This document shows positions 9,535 to 17,946 of a stretch of DNA of 64,000 nt, in pieces. Below the pieces are notes generated by a model. It was not told where the DNA came from and made no database searches. It saw only the letters and a list, made by a program, of their open reading frames with translations. The stretch is from the NCBI RefSeq assembly GCF_002159975.1, contig NZ_NFJR01000001.1:62001-126000 (forward strand), given 5' to 3'. The position numbers and the translations under genes are program-made. Within the stretch, counting starts at the first letter, position 1, and every line of letters starts with the position of its first letter. Origin of the DNA: Barnesiella sp. An22 (lineage in GTDB: Bacteria; Bacteroidota; Bacteroidia; Bacteroidales; Barnesiellaceae).

Positions 9535-9588
9535 AAAAAGATTGGCGGGAGACCGAGTGTGTGAAACTCTTCTCCCGCCAATCTTTTT
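9535..9588. terminator. Bidirectional terminator between convergent genes
   Basis: AAAAAGATTGGCGGGAGA (9535-9552) is perfectly complementary to 9571-9588, giving an 18-bp stem with A-run and T-run on opposite sides. It can terminate both the plus-strand lipoprotein gene and the minus-strand operon ending at 9611. Confidence 0.92.
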
Positions 9589-9610
9589 TGTGGCGTATCG
9601 GGGGCTTCGG

Positions 9611-10159
9611 TTAGCGTTCGAACAGTACCGTTACCGAGCCCGAACCTACGGCAGATGCCAGTCCGTCCGGGTTGTCTACCCGTCCGATGCGGGTGTAGCT
9701 GTATGAGGTCGAGAAGGTTTTGTAGAACAGCACAACGCACGACGAACCGTAGAGCATGATGTCGCCCGTCTGTATGGTACCCGGCGACGAGGCCTGAACA
9801 GGCAGGCTCTGGTCGAGGTATACATACTTTTCGTTGTTGTTCAGTTCGCTCATCGACAAGCTCATCGGCAGCATGGCGGCGAAGGCTTGGGCCGTAGCGT
9901 TATCGGCCAGTGTGGCCGTGAAGGTAGAGTTTCCTATTTTCAGTGTCATGGTTCGAGTGGTTTCGGGGCTGTCGCCGTTGTTATCGTCATTGTCTTCGTT
10001 ATCACCGGGTGTATTGCCGGTATTGTCGCTGCTGTCGCTACTGCCTCCCGTCGGGGTATTGATTGTAGTCGTGGGGTCGTCGTTGCGATCGCACGCGGTA
10101 AAGGCCGGGCACGCGGTTGCGGCAAAGAGCAGGGCCAATGTCAAAAATAGCGGTCTCAT
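9611..10159 (-). CDS. Cyclophilin-like-fold lipoprotein
   Basis: The 182-residue protein has an N-terminal leader with two candidate lipobox cysteines (ATAC and FTAC near residues 17 and 23). A disordered linker of Asp, Asn, Gly, Ser and Thr follows (~25-68), and then a compact domain of ~110 residues. That domain (MTLKIGNSTFTATLADNATA at its start, then YGSSCVVLFYK and IGRVDNPDGLA near its end) matches the bacterial cyclophilin-like-fold family, which lacks proven proline isomerase activity. It is the last gene of a three-gene minus-strand operon, 5 bases after the O-acetyltransferase gene. In many Bacteroidetes this domain is linked to redox and acetyltransferase genes, but its substrate is unknown. 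Confidence 0.82.
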   Translation of the reverse strand: MRPLFLTLALLFAATACPAFTACDRNDDPTTTINTPTGGSSDSSDNTGNTPGDNEDNDDNNGDSPETTRTMTLKIGNSTFTATLADNATAQAFAAMLPMSLSMSELNNNEKYVYLDQSLPVQASSPGTIQTGDIMLYGSSCVVLFYKTFSTSYSYTRIGRVDNPDGLASAVGSGSVTVLFER

Positions 10160-10164
10160 ACGCG

Positions 10165-10749
10165 TTATGCTTTAGATTCCTCTTCGGTTTCGATTACATG
10201 GATTAACCGGGCCGGAACACCGCCGACAACCGTGTTGGCTGCCACGTCTTTAGTCACAACGGCACCGGCTGCCACTACGGCATTGTCGCCGATGGTGACC
10301 CCTTGCAGGATGGTAGCGTTGGCACCTACCCACACGTTACGTCCCAACACGATAGGGGCGGGGTAGGTGGTTTTGCGGTCCTTGGGGGCGAGCCCATGGT
10401 TGAGTGTGGCAAATACGACGCCGTGCCCGATTTGGCAGCCGTCGCCGAGGGTGATGCCGCCGTGGTCCTGGAAGTGGCAACAGTCGTTGATAAAGACCTC
10501 TTCGCCCAGGTGTATGTTCTTGCCGAAGTCGGCATAGAGCGGTGGGAATACCCGAACCGTTGCCGGTATGGGTTGGCCGGTAAGTTGGGCAAGCAGTTCG
10601 CGTATCTCGTCGGGGGTGTGGTACGAGCCGTTCATCTGGCAGGTAATGCGCCGGGCCTCGTCGCTCATCTCGTTCATAAACTGTCCGATCTCGGGGCCGC
10701 AAAGCGGTTTGCGTTCGGCCGTATGTTTCAGAAATTCTTCGAGAGTCAT
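10165..10749 (-). CDS. Maltose/galactoside-type O-acetyltransferase (left-handed beta-helix)
   Basis: The 194-residue protein has the short N-terminal helical Mac domain (residues ~5-60) followed by hexapeptide repeats. Examples are DGCQIGHGVVFATLNHG, IVLGRNVWVGANATILQGVTIG and NAVVAAGAVVTKDVAANTVVGGVPAR. This layout and length are standard for the maltose/galactoside/nodulation O-acetyltransferases that transfer acetyl from acetyl-CoA to a sugar hydroxyl. The conserved catalytic His lies in the NHG segment. The natural acceptor cannot be read from sequence. The gene sits 10 bases after the alpha/beta hydrolase and 5 bases before the cyclophilin-like gene, so the three are surely co-transcribed. 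Confidence 0.9.
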   Translation of the reverse strand: MTLEEFLKHTAERKPLCGPEIGQFMNEMSDEARRITCQMNGSYHTPDEIRELLAQLTGQPIPATVRVFPPLYADFGKNIHLGEEVFINDCCHFQDHGGITLGDGCQIGHGVVFATLNHGLAPKDRKTTYPAPIVLGRNVWVGANATILQGVTIGDNAVVAAGAVVTKDVAANTVVGGVPARLIHVIETEEESKA

Positions 10750-10759
10750 GGCTGTCTCC

Positions 10760-11773
10760 TTATTTTAAGTATTGACGGAAGAATGCTTCGATTTTGTCGA
10801 AGGGAATGATGTCGGTGCGGTCGTACAGGTCGACGTGCGAGGCGCCCGGGATAATCAGCAGTTCCTTGTTGTCTCCGGTCAGTTTCTTGAAGGCATCCTG
10901 GCTGAAGTAGAGCGAGTGGGCCTTCTCGCCGTGAATCATGAGCACGGCACTGCGAATCTCGTTGCTGTACGTCAGCAGGGGCGTGTTGATGAACGAGAGG
11001 GCCGAGGTGACATTCCAGCCGCCGTTGGAGTTGAGCGAGCGTTTGTGGTATCCCCGCGGAGTTTTGTAATAGGCATAGTAGTCTTTGACAAACTGCGGAG
11101 CATCGTCGGGCAGCGGGTCTACCACGCCACCGGCCAAGGCATATGAGCCGTTGCGGGCATCTTCGGTGCGCTGGGCGTTGAGTTTCTGGCGCAGGGCGTA
11201 GCGTTGGTCGGCATCCATCGAGTCGAAATAGCCGTTGGCATTGACCCGGCTCATGTCGTACATGGTCGAGGTGACCGTAGCCTTGATGCGGGTATCGATG
11301 GCTGCAGCGTTGAGGGCCATGCCGCCCCAGCCGCAAATGCCCAGGATACCGATGCGCTCGGGGTCCACGTCGTCGCGTATCGACAGGAAGTCGACTGCGG
11401 CGCTGAAGTCTTCGGTATTGATGTCGGGCGAAGCCACATACCGGGGCTCGCCGCTACTCTCGCCCGTGTAGGAGGGGTCGAATGCCAGGGTGATGAATCC
11501 GCGTTCGGCTAGAGTCTGGGCATAGAGACCCGAGGCCTGCTCCTTCACGGCACCGAAGGGGCCCGATATGGCGATGGCCGGCATCTTGCCCTCGGCGTTT
11601 TTGGGGATATACATATCGGCGGCCAGTGTGATGCCGAACCGGTTCTTGAACTCTACACGCTCGACCGTTACCCGGTCGCTCGGTGCAAACGTCTTGTCGT
11701 TCTCTTGTGCTTGAATCGTAGTCATTGCAAACAGAATTAAAAACAGGGTAATGATAAAATTTTTCGTATTCAT
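10760..11773 (-). CDS. Exported alpha/beta hydrolase with Cys nucleophile (dienelactone-hydrolase-like)
   Basis: The 337-residue protein begins with a signal peptide (MNTKNFIITLFLILFAMTTIQA) and continues as an alpha/beta hydrolase. The nucleophile elbow is GICGWGG with Cys147 in the place of the usual Ser, as in dienelactone hydrolases and YcjY-like proteins. A GASHVDLYD segment near the C-terminus supplies the catalytic His. The oxyanion region (AISGPFGAVKEQ) and a cap region (~165-260) are also visible. It is the first gene of the operon with an O-acetyltransferase and a cyclophilin-like lipoprotein. The substrate is unknown; an ester, thioester or acylated sugar would fit. The fold call is firm. 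Confidence 0.88.
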   Translation of the reverse strand: MNTKNFIITLFLILFAMTTIQAQENDKTFAPSDRVTVERVEFKNRFGITLAADMYIPKNAEGKMPAIAISGPFGAVKEQASGLYAQTLAERGFITLAFDPSYTGESSGEPRYVASPDINTEDFSAAVDFLSIRDDVDPERIGILGICGWGGMALNAAAIDTRIKATVTSTMYDMSRVNANGYFDSMDADQRYALRQKLNAQRTEDARNGSYALAGGVVDPLPDDAPQFVKDYYAYYKTPRGYHKRSLNSNGGWNVTSALSFINTPLLTYSNEIRSAVLMIHGEKAHSLYFSQDAFKKLTGDNKELLIIPGASHVDLYDRTDIIPFDKIEAFFRQYLK

Positions 11774-11820
11774 TGTCTCTCCATGAGTGAAGGGTGGGTT
11801 CGAGTCCCTTTTCTCGAGTA

Positions 11821-11828
11821 CAAAAATA
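11821..11828 (-). promoter_or_regulatory. -7 promoter box for the hydrolase operon
   Basis: The minus strand reads TATTTTTG, matching TAnnTTTG, 47 bases before the hydrolase start. No good -33 box is seen. Confidence 0.45.
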
Positions 11829-11980
11829 GAGGGTATTTCCCGCTTGGGTTGTATACGATTTACGGTATTTCATACCTGAATCTTGGTTTCCCGAGTGGCC
11901 TGTTCCCGGTTGTTGTCGATAAGGAATCTCGGCTTTACCCCTTACCACGAAGAGAGTCCTGTTTCTATCCGGTTTGCCGG

Positions 11981-12664
11981 TCAATCGAATATGACACCGG
12001 GGTTCATCTCGGCCGGTGAGCGCCAGCGGATGCCGTAGTCTTGGAAGAGAATGCGTTGAAGCGTGGGCCAATAGACAAAGCAGAATCCCATGCCGCGAGG
12101 TTCGTCGGCCAGCAGGGCGTGAGCTTTCTCGTCGGCTTCCGCAATGACCTCTTCATATTCGGCCGTCCATTCTATGGGGTCTTTGCGCAGGTGGCCGTCC
12201 TCCTCAATATCGTCGAAGCGTTTCTGGTCGGCCGCCATGATGTTGAGCGCGTAGCGTGTGATTTCGGCATTGAGTGGGTCGATGCCCATCTCCAGGTCTT
12301 CGGCCCGGTCGTCGCCGACTCCTTCGATGGCCTCGCGCTCGAGTTCCATCAGCCGCAGGCTGAGGCGCGGGTGGTCATATAGGGCCATTCGGGCCCGGTG
12401 GCATACGTTCCCGGCCATTACCCACTTTTCTTCGTCCTCGATAATTGCCGGGATGTATTTGGCAATCTCCCGGCACAAAGCGGCGTTTTTCCAAGAGGGG
12501 CCGAAATCCATGATGTATTCTTCGCACAGCAGCGCATCGGCACAAACCAGTTCGACGATGGCATCGGCATTGCCGGCATCTTTCTGCAACACGTCGAGTT
12601 GTTGGCGTCGTATCTCTTCCAAATCGGCAACCTGGTAAATTTTGCCGTCTATTTCTTGAGCCAT
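11981..12664 (-). CDS. Unrecognised acidic cytoplasmic protein, conserved C-terminal motif
   Basis: The 227-residue protein lacks a signal peptide and membrane segments. It is acidic and largely helical (for example MELEREAIEGVGDDRAEDLE). The C-terminal ~35 residues have a distinctive pattern, GMGFCFVYW then GIRWRSPAEMNPGVIFD, that I recall from other hypothetical proteins of Bacteroidetes but cannot assign a function. It follows the TPR-like gene by 28 bases on the same strand, so the two probably form an operon. Such paired soluble helical proteins sometimes act as toxin-immunity or chaperone-type pairs, but nothing here proves that. Function unknown. Confidence 0.7.
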   Translation of the reverse strand: MAQEIDGKIYQVADLEEIRRQQLDVLQKDAGNADAIVELVCADALLCEEYIMDFGPSWKNAALCREIAKYIPAIIEDEEKWVMAGNVCHRARMALYDHPRLSLRLMELEREAIEGVGDDRAEDLEMGIDPLNAEITRYALNIMAADQKRFDDIEEDGHLRKDPIEWTAEYEEVIAEADEKAHALLADEPRGMGFCFVYWPTLQRILFQDYGIRWRSPAEMNPGVIFD

Positions 12665-12692
12665 GGTTGAGTGTAGTTAGGGAGTTAGCAAA

Positions 12693-13979
12693 TTATATTT
12701 CACAATCGTATTGACGGGCAACGGCCTCGTAGCTGGCGATGAGTTCGGGGTCGGCCTGGTCGTCCTTGAGCATGTTCAGATAGGCGATAATCGATAGTCG
12801 GTGCCCTCGGTTGGCCGCCAGGCAATATTGCGAGAGGGCTGTCTTGTGGAAATTGTCGGCGCGTTCGTGGTCACCCTCCTTGCTCACGATTTCCGAGGCT
12901 ATGTCGCAAATCCATCCCATGTAGTAGCGGCACCACAGCGAGCCGGCGTCGAGACCCCTCTGCATGTAGTCTACCAGGTTGTCGTCGAAGAAGCTCATGC
13001 CGTTCCTGAGGAAGTAGTTCATCAATACCAACCCGAGAATCTCGTAGCTCTCTTCGGCATCGGAATGCTCGTCGTAATATTTCGACAGCAAGTCGGCATA
13101 CTCGGCCATCCGGGCATCCTTGTCGGGGTCGTCCATATCGGCCAGCCAGTCGTTGAGCAGGTTCTGTCCCTTGATGAGCAATCCCTCCCACGTACCGTCG
13201 GCAATCATCTGCTCGAGCAGTTCGCCGGCCATCTTCTCCTTGTGTCGGAAACCGTAGCGGGCCACGGCATCGAATATGCCCATGTCGGCACCATTCTCGC
13301 GGGCTATGGCGGCATAGCGGCATGCTTGCGGAATATGGCCCATGTAGGTGGCGGCATTGACCATCGACTGGAGTATGGCCAATAAGAGCCGTTCGGTGCG
13401 GTGCTCCAGGTCGAGCATCTGCTCGGCGGCCCATCGCAGATATTGCAGCGCATGGCTCATATCGACATTCCCGTACAAGGGTAGCATGTACATCCTGCCT
13501 ATGCGATAGGCGGCCAGAGCGCGGTATTCGGGCCAGATTTTTTCGTCGTCGACTACCGACTGGTACAGTTGCGAGGCGCGGGTGAGGTATTCGCTGCCGG
13601 TCATGCCACTCTCGTGCAGGAAACTCCAGTGGTCGGGATTGGCAAACCAGTCGGCCGCATTCAAGGCCGATTGATAGTCGCCGGCTTCGCCCTCCCTTTG
13701 CCATCCCAGGACTGTCGCATACTCCTCTTCGAGGTTGGGGGTGGGAGTGCTGTCGTCCGATGGGTCGATAGCCTCTTTACATCGTTCGTATTGGGTACGG
13801 GCAGTATAGATGAGGTCGGTATAGTCTTCGTTGAGATCGCGCAACTTCTGCAATTCGAAGTAGCAGTTCCAAGCCCGTTCGGCCATATCGAGGGCTTCGT
13901 GATAGCGCCCCTCCTGATACAGGGTGCCGCTGGCGCTCAACGATGTTAATGCTTCTTTCTTCAGTTCGATTTTGTTCAT
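12693..13979 (-). CDS. Unrecognised TPR/Sel1-like repeat protein
   Basis: The 428-residue acidic protein has no export signal. It is made almost entirely of helix pairs that look like divergent TPR or Sel1 repeats. Examples are ASGTLYQEGRYHEALDMAER (~16-35), ALAAYRIGRMYMLPLYGNVD (~155), and ALSQYCLAANRGHRLSIIAY near residue 395. Such proteins are protein-protein scaffolds; no catalytic motif is seen. It is the upstream member of a two-gene minus-strand unit with the 227-residue unknown protein. I do not recognise a named family. The start ATG at 13979 is followed at once by a charged helix and no better start is evident. Confidence 0.72.
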   Translation of the reverse strand: MNKIELKKEALTSLSASGTLYQEGRYHEALDMAERAWNCYFELQKLRDLNEDYTDLIYTARTQYERCKEAIDPSDDSTPTPNLEEEYATVLGWQREGEAGDYQSALNAADWFANPDHWSFLHESGMTGSEYLTRASQLYQSVVDDEKIWPEYRALAAYRIGRMYMLPLYGNVDMSHALQYLRWAAEQMLDLEHRTERLLLAILQSMVNAATYMGHIPQACRYAAIARENGADMGIFDAVARYGFRHKEKMAGELLEQMIADGTWEGLLIKGQNLLNDWLADMDDPDKDARMAEYADLLSKYYDEHSDAEESYEILGLVLMNYFLRNGMSFFDDNLVDYMQRGLDAGSLWCRYYMGWICDIASEIVSKEGDHERADNFHKTALSQYCLAANRGHRLSIIAYLNMLKDDQADPELIASYEAVARQYDCEI

Positions 13980-14287
13980 GGTATGCGTAATGAGGGGGTA
14001 TGACGATAAACAGATTGAGTCTCGGATACAATGAATAAGTCCCTATGATAATATCTCGGTGGCTAAAGGTATGGAAAATTTATAGGATTTCCATCGTTTT
14101 CGTGAAAAAATGTAGGATAATTGCTGAAAACATAGCATTCCGTATCCGATTCTCCTCTTTTGTCTTCGAGTACAGAGCTGGGGTGAGATTGGGTTTGATG
14201 CTTATGCTTGCATGGGATAACCCCATAAAAAAAGCATCCGGAGAAAATCTTCTCCAGATGCTTCTGTATAGTTTATAAAGCAGGGTA
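13980..14287. other. Intergenic stretch between the TPR-like gene and pgk
   Basis: About 308 bases hold the pgk terminator at the right end and AT-rich sequence that should include the promoter of the TPR-like gene. I see no exact TAnnTTTG box on the minus strand and no convincing gene. Confidence 0.5.
14227..14261 (-). terminator. Intrinsic terminator after pgk
   Basis: On the minus strand GCATCTGGAGAA pairs with TTCTCCGGATGC (12 positions, one mismatch) around a four-base loop, followed by seven T. Confidence 0.92.
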
Positions 14288-15550
14288 TTAGCCTTGAATA
14301 GCGGCGATACCGGGCAATACTTTACCTTCGATAGCTTCGAGCAGGGCACCGCCACCGGTCGAAACGTAAGAAACCTGGTCGGCCAGACCGAACTTGTTGA
14401 TACAAGCAACCGAGTCACCACCGCCAACGAGCGAGAAGGCACCGTTCTTCGTAGCCTCTACGATAGCGTCGGCAACAGCGCGCGAACCCGAGGTGAAGTT
14501 CTCAAATTCGAATACGCCCGTCGGACCGTTCCAGAGGATGGTTTTCGATTTCTTGATTACGTCGGCAAACAGAGCTTCCGATTTGGGACCGATGTCCATA
14601 CCTTCCCAACCGTCGGGAATTTTGTCTACGTCGCAGAAGTCGGTGTGAGCGTCGTTCGAGAAGTCGTCGGCGATTTTGGCATCGACGGCCAGCACGAGGT
14701 TCACGTGGTTGGCTTTGGCTTTTTCAATCAGTTCGAGAGCCAGGTCGAGTTTGTCGTCCTCGCAGATAGAGTTACCGATTTTGCCACCCAGAGCTTTGGT
14801 GAAGGTGTAGGTCATACCACCGGCGATGATGAGGTTGTCGACTTTGGTCAACAGGTTTTCGATGATTTCGATCTTCGACGAAACTTTCGAACCACCCATG
14901 ATGGCGGTGAAGGGGCGAACCATCTCTTTCATCACTTTGTTTACGGCAGCAACTTCTTTACCCATCAGATAACCGAACATTTTGTTTTCGGGGGTGAAGT
15001 ATTCGGCCATCAGAGCCGTGGAGGCGTGAGCACGGTGAGCCGTACCGAAGGCGTCGTTTACATAAACGTCGGCCAGGCTGGCGAGGTCTTTGGTAAACTC
15101 TTTCTGGCTGGCTTTGATAGCTTTCTTGGCAGCAGCTTTTTCTTCGTCGCTGGCATCTTCGGCCAAGCCTCTGGGTTTGCCCTCTTCTTCGGCGTGGAAG
15201 CGGAGGTTCTCGAGCAGCAGCACTTCGCCCGGTTTCAAGGCAGCGGCAGCAGCTTTTACCTTGTCGCCTACGCAGTCGTCGACAAATTTAACCTCGGTGC
15301 CCAGCAGTTCGCTCAGGTGAGCTACGATGTGACGCAGAGAGAATTTATCTTCGGGACCTTTTTTGGGACGGCCCAGGTGCGAACCGATAATGAGGCTGCC
15401 ACCATCGGCCAGAATCTTTTTCAACGTAGGCAAAGCCTTTACCATACGAGTGTCGTCGGTGATGTTAAAGTTCTCGTCGAGGGGAACATTAAAATCTACG
15501 CGTACAAATGCCTTTTTACCGGCAAAATTGTAATTGTCAATAGTTTGCAT
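14288..15550 (-). CDS. pgk: Phosphoglycerate kinase
   Basis: The 420-residue enzyme interconverts 1,3-bisphosphoglycerate plus ADP and 3-phosphoglycerate plus ATP in glycolysis and gluconeogenesis. The N-terminal domain begins with [10 protein letters not shown] (~17-26), and the substrate-binding SHLGRPKKG motif follows at ~58-66. The C-terminal nucleotide-binding lobe ends with [13 protein letters not shown] and [14 protein letters not shown]. Length is typical for the family. It has a -7 box 39 bases upstream and its own terminator, so it is a single-gene unit. Its strong codon bias toward a few codons (for example GCT/GCC and AAG) fits a highly expressed glycolytic gene. Confidence 0.98.
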   Translation of the reverse strand: MQTIDNYNFAGKKAFVRVDFNVPLDENFNITDDTRMVKALPTLKKILADGGSLIIGSHLGRPKKGPEDKFSLRHIVAHLSELLGTEVKFVDDCVGDKVKAAAAALKPGEVLLLENLRFHAEEEGKPRGLAEDASDEEKAAAKKAIKASQKEFTKDLASLADVYVNDAFGTAHRAHASTALMAEYFTPENKMFGYLMGKEVAAVNKVMKEMVRPFTAIMGGSKVSSKIEIIENLLTKVDNLIIAGGMTYTFTKALGGKIGNSICEDDKLDLALELIEKAKANHVNLVLAVDAKIADDFSNDAHTDFCDVDKIPDGWEGMDIGPKSEALFADVIKKSKTILWNGPTGVFEFENFTSGSRAVADAIVEATKNGAFSLVGGGDSVACINKFGLADQVSYVSTGGGALLEAIEGKVLPGIAAIQG

Positions 15551-15588
15551 ATCGTTTAATATTTAGTATGTAACTCGTTTCCGTTTGG

Positions 15589-15596
15589 CAAATTTA
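15589..15596 (-). promoter_or_regulatory. -7 promoter box for pgk
   Basis: The minus strand reads TAAATTTG, an exact TAnnTTTG match, 39 bases before the start. The -33 box is not evident. Confidence 0.6.
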
Positions 15597-15645
15597 GGTA
15601 AAAATCGATTATCTTTTTACTATTAAATGCTATTTTCTTTAAAAA

Positions 15646-16476
15646 TCAGAGTAATCCCTTGCTGTGCAACAGATGTTCCATCTCGTATTGTACCTTCAGG
15701 GCCTCTTCGCGGGCAGCTTGGGCGAAGGTTTCGTCGTTGGCCGCGTAGATGATTTTGCGCGATGAGTTAACAAGCAGGCCGCACTCGCTGTTCATTCCGT
15801 ACTTGGCAACCTCTTCGAGACTGCCGCCCTGGGCGCCTACGCCGGGCACCAGCAGAAAGTTGTTGGGGGCAATGCGGCGCACATCCTCAAACAGTTGGCC
15901 TTGTGTGGCACCCACGACAAACATCAGTTGCTCGTCGGTAGCCCAGGTTTGGGCCGTGCGCAGCACCTTCTCGAACAGGCGTTCGCCGTTGGCATCGGTC
16001 GTCAGCTGGAAGTCGTGCGACCCTTTGTTCGAGGTGAGGCCGAGCAGGATGACCCACTTGTCGGGGTAGCCGAGGAAGGGCTTCACGCTGTCTTCGCCCA
16101 TGTAGGGGGCCACGGTCACGGCGTCGAGGTCGAGGTGGCAGAAGAAGCTGCGGGCATAGAGTTCCGAGGTGTTGCCGATGTCGCCTCGCTTGGCGTCGGC
16201 AATGATAAACTGGTCGGGGTAGTTCTCGCGCAGGTAGCTGACGGTTTTCTCGAAGGCCGTCCAACCCATCACGCCCAGGCTCTCGTAGAAAGCCAGGTTG
16301 GGTTTGTAGGCTACGCAGAGGTCGGCCGTGGCGTCGATAATCGCCTTGTTGAAGGCGAAGATGGGGTCTTCGTCTGACTTCAGGTGTTCGGGAATCTTCT
16401 GGATGTCGGTATCCAGTCCCACACAGAGGAAAGATTTTTTCCGCTTGATATTCTCGAATAGCTGTTTCTTGTTCAT
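15646..16476 (-). CDS. pyrF: Orotidine 5'-phosphate decarboxylase (long, type 2)
   Basis: The enzyme converts OMP to UMP, the last step of de novo pyrimidine nucleotide synthesis. The catalytic signature [10 protein letters not shown] is clear, and the N-terminal GLDTD and C-terminal VPGVGAQGG (phosphate-binding) segments match the ~270-residue type 2 family. I start it at the ATG at 16476 ([12 protein letters not shown]). An in-frame ATG at 16500 would overlap the end of prfA and adds residues that do not resemble the family. The start follows the prfA stop by 13 bases, so prfA and pyrF form an operon. The protein has 276 residues from this start. Confidence 0.96.
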   Translation of the reverse strand: MNKKQLFENIKRKKSFLCVGLDTDIQKIPEHLKSDEDPIFAFNKAIIDATADLCVAYKPNLAFYESLGVMGWTAFEKTVSYLRENYPDQFIIADAKRGDIGNTSELYARSFFCHLDLDAVTVAPYMGEDSVKPFLGYPDKWVILLGLTSNKGSHDFQLTTDANGERLFEKVLRTAQTWATDEQLMFVVGATQGQLFEDVRRIAPNNFLLVPGVGAQGGSLEEVAKYGMNSECGLLVNSSRKIIYAANDETFAQAAREEALKVQYEMEHLLHSKGLL

Positions 16477-16489
16477 GATTATATGCAGA

Positions 16490-17602
16490 TTATAATTCAC
16501 TCTCTTTGAGTCGCTCGGCGTTTTCGGCCACGATGAGGTGGTCGATGCAGTCCTGTATGTCGCCGTCCATGAAGGCTGCCAGATTGTAGATGGTGTAGTT
16601 GATGCGGTGGTCGGTGATGCGTCCCTGCGGGTAGTTGTAGGTGCGAATCTTGGCCGACCGGTCGCCCGTCGATACCATGGTCTTGCGCCGGCTGGCGATG
16701 TCGTCGATATATTTCTGGTGCTCCTTGTCGTAGATGAACGAGCGCAACCGCGAGAGGGCCCGTTCCTTGTTCTTGGGCTGGTCGCGCGTTTCGGTACACT
16801 CGATGAGTATCTCTTCCGTCACGCCGGTAATGGGGTTCTTCCAGTTGTAGCGCAGCCGCACACCCGATTCTACCTTGTTCACGTTCTGGCCGCCGGCACC
16901 GCTCGAGCGGAAGGTATCCCACTTGATTTCGCCCTCGTTGATTTCTACGTCGAACTCTTCGGCTTCGGGCAGCACGGCTACCGTGGCGGCCGAGGTGTGT
17001 ACGCGCCCCTGGGTTTCGGTGGCCGGTACACGTTGCACGCGGTGTACGCCCGACTCATACTTGAGGGTGCCGTACACGTTGTCGCCTGTCACGGTGAAGA
17101 TAATTTCTTTGAAACCGCCCGAGGCACCTTCGCTGTAACTGCTTACCTCGGTCTTCCACCCCTTGGTCTCGCAATACTTGGTATACATGCGGAAGAGGTC
17201 GCCGGCAAAGATGGCAGCCTCGTCGCCGCCCGTTCCGCCACGTATCTCGACGATGGCGTTTTTGCTGTCTTCGGGGTCGGCCGGTACGAGCAGCAGCTTT
17301 ATCTCCTCCTCGAGTTGCGGCAGTTGGGCCGTGCACGATTCGAGCTCGTCCTTGGCCATCTCGCGCATTTCGGGGTCGTTTTCGCTGTCGAGTATCTGTC
17401 TCGATTCGTTTATTCCGTTCAGCAGTTGTTTATAGCGTTTGGCTGCTTCCGATATTTTTTCGAGTTCCCGGTATTCTTTGGTGAGTTTTACATACCGTTT
17501 CATATCGCCTATGACGGCAGGGTCGGTGATGAGAGTCCCTATTTCTTGAAATCGGATAAGCAATCCCTCTAATTTTTCCAGTAGTGAATTTTGTTCGCTC
17601 AT
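16490..17602 (-). CDS. prfA: Peptide chain release factor 1
   Basis: The 370-residue protein releases finished peptides at UAA and UAG codons on the ribosome. The catalytic GGQ lies in [13 protein letters not shown] (~residue 240), where the Gln is normally methylated. The codon-recognition region includes the [11 protein letters not shown] stretch (PAT-containing), which is the RF1 form rather than the SPF of RF2. The N-terminal helical domain spans the first ~100 residues. It is transcribed from a good -7 box 36 bases upstream, with pyrF following after 13 bases. Length is near the family norm. Confidence 0.98.
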   Translation of the reverse strand: MSEQNSLLEKLEGLLIRFQEIGTLITDPAVIGDMKRYVKLTKEYRELEKISEAAKRYKQLLNGINESRQILDSENDPEMREMAKDELESCTAQLPQLEEEIKLLLVPADPEDSKNAIVEIRGGTGGDEAAIFAGDLFRMYTKYCETKGWKTEVSSYSEGASGGFKEIIFTVTGDNVYGTLKYESGVHRVQRVPATETQGRVHTSAATVAVLPEAEEFDVEINEGEIKWDTFRSSGAGGQNVNKVESGVRLRYNWKNPITGVTEEILIECTETRDQPKNKERALSRLRSFIYDKEHQKYIDDIASRRKTMVSTGDRSAKIRTYNYPQGRITDHRINYTIYNLAAFMDGDIQDCIDHLIVAENAERLKESEL

Positions 17603-17637
17603 GAGGTTTATGTTTGCTTTGCGATATTTGCTTTGTG

Positions 17638-17645
17638 CAAAGATA
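17638..17645 (-). promoter_or_regulatory. -7 promoter box for prfA-pyrF
   Basis: The minus strand reads TATCTTTG, an exact match to TAnnTTTG, 35 bases before the prfA start. Confidence 0.7.
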
Positions 17646-17821
17646 CGAAATTCGCACGATTTATTTTAACGGTAAGAGGGAAAAGATGACTCGGTGCAGG
17701 GACGGGGCATTGCCTGTCGTCTCGACGCCGGGTCATCTTGATATACAGAGTAGTAGTTTGGGGATAAAACGCATGTGTGGAAATAATGTTTGTCGAGACG
17801 AAAAACTTAACGAGCTTTAAC

Positions 17822-17861
17822 AAAAACAGATCGCCAGACTCCCGTGCGGGAATCTGGCGAT
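17822..17861 (-). terminator. Intrinsic terminator after glgP
   Basis: An inverted repeat ATCGCCAGA...TCTGGCGAT (17830-17861) with an inner CCCG-tg-CGGG pairing is followed on the minus strand by CTGTTTTTG. It lies 85 bases after the glgP stop. Confidence 0.82.
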
Positions 17862-17946
17862 AGATGGTATAGGGTCGGGAGAATGTTGGTCGGGAGCCGC
17901 CCTCATGCGAAGCAGAGTGTGGTCCCTCTCTCCACGACGACTCCGA

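Larger units (their letters stand above)
17603..17946. other. Intergenic stretch between prfA and glgP
   Basis: These 344 bases contain the prfA promoter at the left, a long imperfect hairpin at 17683-17739 and the glgP terminator at 17822-17861. I see no convincing gene. Confidence 0.6.

Noticed and set aside
11793-11815. tRNA T-arm-like sequence GGGTTCGAGTCCC
   Set aside because: The stem next to the loop is mispaired and no acceptor, anticodon or D arm can be drawn around it. It is most likely chance.
11783-12019. Small plus-strand frame in the gap before the acidic protein gene
   Set aside because: Its 78 codons show no family, no ribosome-binding site and overlap the end of a minus-strand gene.
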